From a bacterium (GTDB lineage: Bacteria; SZUA-79; Acidulodesulfobacterales; Acidulodesulfobacteraceae), in the NCBI GenBank assembly GCA_021794475.1, contig JAJYQS010000057.1:1-35860 (forward strand): a DNA stretch of 35,860 bases. The letters are read 5' to 3'. Positions 32,542-35,860 of this stretch are shown piece by piece; position 1 is the first letter of the stretch; every line of letters starts with the position of its first letter. The notes below the pieces were generated by a model. That model saw only the letters and a list, made by a program, of their open reading frames with translations, did not search any database and was not told the origin of the DNA. The translations under genes were made by a program, and so were the position numbers.

Positions 32542-33780
32542 TCAAACTAGTCCTGATTTTTTTACTTCTTCAAGATACATTAAAGCATTGGTATTTATTT
32601 CAAGAATATCGGAAATTGAGGCATTAGGGTTAATTCTTTTAAGAACGGCGCCCGCCAAAATATAATTGCCGCTGTTATACTCATCCATAAATTCGGCTAA
32701 TTCTCCCAGTTTGCCTTTATGATCTACTAATGCTTCATGAATGATGGGAGCGATAGTTATTTTATTTAATAATTCTTTAAGAGATATTCCCAGAGCAACA
32801 TTAACCAAGGAAAGCATTCCCGCCAGAAAAGCTTTATCGGAAAGACTTTTATTTATATATTTTTTGCATATATCTTCCATCATTCTTCCTTTTATTATAG
32901 CGCTTTCCAATAAAGGATCAGATCTGAAATCGCTTTTTTTGGAGGCAAGAATAATAGTGAGCATCCATCTTGAAACATTATCGTATCCTAATAGCGCTAT
33001 AGCCTGTTTTACCGAGGATATTTTTGCTATAAATTCGTAAGCTACTGAATTTATAAGTATAAGCAGGCGATAGACCAAGTCCGGGGTCATTTTAAAAAGC
33101 GATTCAATTTCCTCTATGTCTTCATTGGACTGAAAGGAATTAAATATATTGAGCAGTATTGTATAATCAGGGTCTAATGTAACGGAAGAAATTATGGCAG
33201 GCTTTTGAAAAAAATACCCTTGAAAAAAATCGAAACCGAGGCTTTTATAAAATTGAAAATCTTCATCCGTTTCTACTTTCTCTGCCAAGAATTTTACTCC
33301 GTAATTTTTCAGAAGCAAAAGCATTTCCTTTATTTCAGTTCTCGAATATTGTTTAACATCGAGTTTAACATAATCCGACAAAGGCAGAAGCGGCTCCCAT
33401 TCCTCCATATAAACGAAGTCGTCTAAAGCAATGCCGAACCCTCTTTTTTTAAATTCATTTACGATAGAAACGGCATTGTCATCAATTTTGCTTGTTTCAA
33501 GTATTTCAAGCACAATCTTATCTTTAGGCAAAAGCTCCATCATGCCTTTTTCTAAAATGTCCGGGGTTACGTTTATAAATGCCGGTTTTTCGCCCATTAG
33601 AGCTTTAAGACCCATATCATATATATTCTCAAGCACATTTGCGGTAGCGCTTAAATTATCAGATACCGATACGCCGGAATAGTTTTCTTCGGCTGTACTT
33701 CTGAACAGTATTTCATATCCGAATATGCTTTTGTCGCCGCCAATTATTGGCTGTCTTCCGATGAAGATTGGTTTGTTCAT
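32542..33780 (-). CDS. EAL-HDOD (YuxH-type) signalling protein with degenerate EAL
   Basis: A 412-residue protein. Residues 1-195 are an EAL-like domain beginning FIGRQPI, with EIL in place of the EAL catalytic motif (GYEILFR), IALDDF, VKLDVKQY and a final GYFFQKP. Residues about 200-400 are an HDOD domain (SNEDIEEIESLFKMTPDLVY, RLLILINSVAY, ISSVKQAIALLGYDNVSRW). Such YuxH-like proteins usually lack phosphodiesterase activity and act in c-di-GMP-linked or stress signalling. I start at the ATG at 33780, which has GGAGAG just upstream; an ATG six codons before would overlap that site. Confidence 0.9.
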   Translation of the reverse strand: MNKPIFIGRQPIIGGDKSIFGYEILFRSTAEENYSGVSVSDNLSATANVLENIYDMGLKALMGEKPAFINVTPDILEKGMMELLPKDKIVLEILETSKIDDNAVSIVNEFKKRGFGIALDDFVYMEEWEPLLPLSDYVKLDVKQYSRTEIKEMLLLLKNYGVKFLAEKVETDEDFQFYKSLGFDFFQGYFFQKPAIISSVTLDPDYTILLNIFNSFQSNEDIEEIESLFKMTPDLVYRLLILINSVAYEFIAKISSVKQAIALLGYDNVSRWMLTIILASKKSDFRSDPLLESAIIKGRMMEDICKKYINKSLSDKAFLAGMLSLVNVALGISLKELLNKITIAPIIHEALVDHKGKLGELAEFMDEYNSGNYILAGAVLKRINPNASISDILEINTNALMYLEEVKKSGLV

Positions 33781-33847
33781 GTTCTCTCCGCTGTGCATTC
33801 TTTTTAGACTGCGCTAATTTAAAACTCGATAATATGAAAAAGCAATA

Positions 33848-33972
33848 TTATTTTTTACCGCTTTTCTCTGTATTGACCATGTTAACTGCATCTTTTAATT
33901 CCTGAGCTCCGCTGAACTTTCGTTTCTTTGAAATATTAAAATGAGGCAACGGTTTATAGCCGCCTATGGCGG
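33848..33972 (-). pseudogene. C-terminal gene fragment next to a palindrome
   Basis: A minus-strand frame of about 40 codons (GGYKPLPHFNISKKRKFSGA, QELKDAVNMVNTEKSGKK, stop at 33848-33850) with coding-like composition and no start codon. It is in a different frame from the 36-codon gene just upstream, and the break coincides with the palindrome at 33958-33974. It may be the tail of that gene after a frameshift or insertion. Confidence 0.4.
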
Positions 33973-34064
33973 CTCATAAGCATTAAATCTTTTTTAAAAG
34001 ATTTTGCTTTGCGCCGTCTTAAATCTTCTTTAACATATTTTTCTATTACTTTTTGAATATCCAT
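33954..34064 (-). CDS. Small basic protein, hypothetical (possibly truncated)
   Basis: A 36-codon frame from the ATG at 34064 (MDIQKVIEKYVKEDLRRR...), rich in Lys/Arg and with helix-forming potential. It overlaps the end of the upstream 69-codon gene by 19 bases, the same style of overlap as the pair before it, which suggests a coupled series. The Shine-Dalgarno is weak. It ends inside the palindrome region at 33954-33974, and a second coding-like frame continues beyond it, so the original gene may have been longer. Function unknown. Confidence 0.4.
   Translation of the reverse strand: MDIQKVIEKYVKEDLRRRKAKSFKKDLMLMSRHRRL
33958..34005. repeat. Two adjacent hairpins
   Basis: AGCCGCC-TAT-GGCGGCT (33958-33974) is a perfect GC-rich stem with a three-base loop, unusual in this AT-rich sequence. 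Next to it AAATCTTTT-TT-AAAAGATTT (33986-34005) is a perfect AT-rich stem. Both lie at the end of the small overlapping genes. Confidence 0.6.
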
Positions 34065-34255
34065 GGCAATTTTTTATTTTTCTTAAGTTGATTTTTAAAT
34101 TTGTCCCAACTGTTTAAATTATTTTCTTGCAGCCAAAACCAGAACATAATCCCTATTGCAATACCTGTTATAATAGCTGCAACTACTTCCTGAGGAGTAG
34201 GATGATTCATAGCATAAACAAATTTATTTGCAATATTAAATACTTGAGTAAACAT
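34046..34255 (-). CDS. Small single-helix membrane protein, hypothetical
   Basis: A 69-residue protein with one membrane helix (about residues 23-43, VVAAIITGIAIGIMFWFWLQ) and a basic C-terminal tail (KFKNQLKKNKKLPWIFKK). The ATG at 34255 lies inside the end of the HAD gene, overlapping it by 20 bases; ACGGAG ten bases upstream is a good ribosome site, supporting a real, translationally coupled gene. I recognise no family. Confidence 0.6.
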   Translation of the reverse strand: MFTQVFNIANKFVYAMNHPTPQEVVAAIITGIAIGIMFWFWLQENNLNSWDKFKNQLKKNKKLPWIFKK

Positions 34256-34826
34256 AATTAAAAAACTCCGTTAAATTATTTATTTTATTAACCGGCTCAG
34301 GCAATGTATTATCTTTATAACCTCTATTAAGCCAATATGCCTTGCAGTCGGGGCAATTTAGTTCTATATGATGAATTACGGCGTTGTAATCGTCTATGTA
34401 ATATTTTATTCCAAGTTCCGAAATAATTCTATGCTTTTCTTGAACGCTTGCGTAATATACGGGAATATCTTTATTAAATATGTTATATAAATTAGCTTTT
34501 CTTAAATGCAATATTTCTTTAGGAAAAGACGTTATAAAGCATTTGATATTGCTGATGTAATGCTTTAAGTTTAAAACTTCGTCGAAAATATCCATATCGG
34601 AATAGTCTATATTCAAATTAATTAAAGATAGCTGCTCAAGCGTTATTTCATATCTTTCAGTTATATTGTATATTTTGGGATGCTTGATTGAGATATCAAG
34701 ACTAAGCTCGGCGGCTTTTTTTTGAAAAGTCTTTTCATAATCGAATATCACTCCGTCAAGATCTAATGCGGTTGAGCTTCGCTGAGTTAGCCCCGCTGAA
34801 ACTTCGTTTTCGTTTCCGGATAACAT
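34236..34826 (-). CDS. HAD-superfamily phosphatase, 5'-nucleotidase-like
   Basis: A 196-residue HAD hydrolase with all four motifs: I, Asp22/Asp24 in LDLDGVIFDY; II, Thr99/Ser100 in CFITSFP; III, probably Lys131 in VQEKHRII; IV, Asp145/Asp146 in YYIDDY. The DLDGVIFD start and small cap region resemble NT5C-like deoxyribonucleotidases found in phages and bacteria; the substrate is not certain. GAGG eight bases before the ATG at 34826 overlaps the end of the upstream gene. Small genes of unknown function on both sides give the look of a mobile or phage-derived module. Confidence 0.78.
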   Translation of the reverse strand: MLSGNENEVSAGLTQRSSTALDLDGVIFDYEKTFQKKAAELSLDISIKHPKIYNITERYEITLEQLSLINLNIDYSDMDIFDEVLNLKHYISNIKCFITSFPKEILHLRKANLYNIFNKDIPVYYASVQEKHRIISELGIKYYIDDYNAVIHHIELNCPDCKAYWLNRGYKDNTLPEPVNKINNLTEFFNYVYSSI

Positions 34827-34829
34827 TAA

Positions 34830-35204
34830 TTATGCCTCTGTTTGTTTTGTTATTTGAATATCTTTTTTGAAATATCCCCTTATATCTAATATTAAAAGTA
34901 TCGCATTCAGAATTAAAAGACTCCATACGTTATCGATATAAGCAATAGCTATCCACAAAATACAGCTCAATATAGATACTAGAAATCCTATTTTATATTT
35001 ATGCGATGAAAAAAACCATACGGCTAACAAGGTAGCCAATAAGCCGGAATAGTTTAATATTTGAAATAATATTTTATGCAGCATAATTTTATAACCCGTT
35101 ATTCGCTTTATCTGCCGCTTCCGCCATATTTTTATTGCTGTATTTAAGATAAATAAGCGTATTGCCAATATTAGCGTATCATAAAAAGTTTTAATAGCAT
35201 CCAT
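34830..35204 (-). CDS. Multi-helix membrane protein, hypothetical
   Basis: A 124-residue protein with helices at about 6-24, 43-62, 68-86 and 92-108 and basic loops (KIWRKRQIKRIT; a KK tail). The last two helices (LVSILSCILWIAIAY, NVWSLLILNAILLILDIRGY) resemble the repeat of small PnuC- or SWEET-like transporters, but I cannot assign it. The ATG at 35204 is placed nine bases after GCGGA; an ATG three codons upstream (35213) is possible. The stop is three bases before the HAD start, so the genes form one unit. Confidence 0.6.
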   Translation of the reverse strand: MDAIKTFYDTLILAIRLFILNTAIKIWRKRQIKRITGYKIMLHKILFQILNYSGLLATLLAVWFFSSHKYKIGFLVSILSCILWIAIAYIDNVWSLLILNAILLILDIRGYFKKDIQITKQTEA

Positions 35205-35310
35205 TATATTCATTCCGCTATCTAACAAATGAATTGCTATAACATTAATATTTATATTATATTACAGAACCGAATAAATTATAACCGAAAAGTATCTTAA
35301 GCTATTCCAA

Positions 35311-35600
35311 ATGGATAAATTTTACGACCATCTGCTTGAATTTAAAGAAACAAAAGAGATTATGCTTGAAAAGCCTCGACTCATTGAACACTTAAGAAAA
35401 GTGTATACATCGTATTTTAAAAGAGCTTTTTTTACCTGACAAATAAAAGAATTTATAAACCGGCGTATTCGGTGGAAGAAAGTATAAGTATCATGAAAAA
35501 TGAAATGGCCATAGGGAAATATTTTGACCATGCGGTGTTTGACGCGTTCACAAAAGGATTCGACGATATTATGACTATTAAAAATCATTATAAAAGTTAA
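35311..35600 (+). pseudogene. Remnant ending in an HD-GYP-like tail, one frameshift
   Basis: From ATG at 35311 the frame reads MDKFYDHLLEFKETKEIMLE and stops at 35438 after a seven-T run (35427-35433). If that run had eight Ts the frame would continue FYLTNKRIYKPAYSVEESIS and run to the stop at 35598-35600, giving about 96 residues. LTNKRIYKPAYS...YFDHAVFDAF matches the end of HD-GYP domains (compare LTSERPYKKAFS...HFDPDVVSAF in the protein at 25144-27291). The upstream half does not resemble HD-GYP, so this looks like an internally deleted and frameshifted relic. Confidence 0.6.
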
Positions 35601-35814
35601 AAGCGTTAATTTTATTCTTTTGAGCTGTTGTATATTATATACCGGCATAATAACGATATAAAACATTAAAAATAAGATTTTTCTTGCATAATTTTTTTAA
35701 ATAAATAATAATGTATGATATTAAATAATAATATGCATGATATTATTAAATTTAATAAAATTAAATAAACAGAAATGAAGCAAAACTGCCATGATAAAAT
35801 ATAATATTAATATC

Positions 35815-35840
35815 ACCCCCCCCCCCACCGCCCCACCCCC
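35815..35840. repeat. C-rich low-complexity tract at window end
   Basis: Eleven consecutive Cs (35816-35826) followed by CC, CCCC and CCCCC runs. It is wholly unlike the AT-rich flanks and lies within 50 bases of the end of the window. It may be an assembly-end artefact. Confidence 0.7.
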
Positions 35841-35860
35841 GTCTGACGAAAAAGTAAACA

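Noticed and set aside
1-35860. tRNA genes, rRNA genes, CRISPR arrays, integrases or intact transposases
   Set aside because: None was seen on reading both strands; no T-loop consensus in a cloverleaf context, no spaced repeats of CRISPR type, no DDE or tyrosine recombinase motifs in any frame.

Overview
This is an AT-rich bacterial chromosome segment. Gene content suggests an anaerobic, Gram-negative, motile or chemosensing lineage of the 'deltaproteobacterial' type: a fused AhbA/AhbB siroheme decarboxylase, LL-diaminopimelate aminotransferase, a B. subtilis-type PurF with four putative Fe-S cysteines, small-type PurL/PurQ/PurS, ExbB/ExbD, soluble c-type cytochromes, a CheV-like protein and c-di-GMP enzymes. 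Low GC together with siroheme-based heme synthesis would fit a sulfate-reducing relative such as the Sva0485/Acidulodesulfobacterales group. That placement is inference; no rRNA or phylogenetic marker was available to test it.

Left part (1-10547, all minus strand). Reading in the direction of transcription: ahbAB (siroheme decarboxylase, one chain), exbB, exbD, purB-purS (a fusion of adenylosuccinate lyase with the FGAM-synthase subunit PurS), purQ, purL, purF, pyrE, an unknown lipoprotein, and the 5' end of nadB running off the window. Purine, pyrimidine and NAD synthesis are thus packed in one array. Several of these enzymes carry Asn/Asp/Ser-rich in-frame insertions.

Middle part (10548-27291). 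It begins with two tandem monoheme cytochromes c with a terminator behind them (minus), a small membrane protein, a chemoreceptor and a large membrane-anchored L,D-transpeptidase with an unassigned C-terminal half (plus), and speD (plus). A minus-strand run of biosynthetic genes follows: folK, dapL, a FAH-family hydrolase and bioD. Signalling genes come next: a CheW-REC (CheV-like) protein, a membrane diguanylate cyclase, a DUF302 protein (plus) and a PAS-GAF-HD-GYP phosphodiesterase.

Right part (27292-35860). otsA and mscS form an ATGA-overlapping osmotic-stress pair behind a promoter whose -10 lies where a leaderless transcript would be made. After them come a four-helix membrane protein and an NfeD-like protein (minus), a CHAD protein (plus), a degenerate EAL-HDOD protein (minus), a cluster of small overlapping accessory genes including a HAD phosphatase (minus), and two broken genes, each interrupted at a homopolymer.

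No tRNA, rRNA, CRISPR array, integrase or intact transposase was seen. The most distinctive observations are the PurB-PurS fusion; a near-identical 20-base segment embedded in-frame in both purS and folK; repeats of gene 3' ends just downstream of three genes; the L,D-transpeptidase architecture; and the otsA-mscS unit with its leaderless-type promoter.
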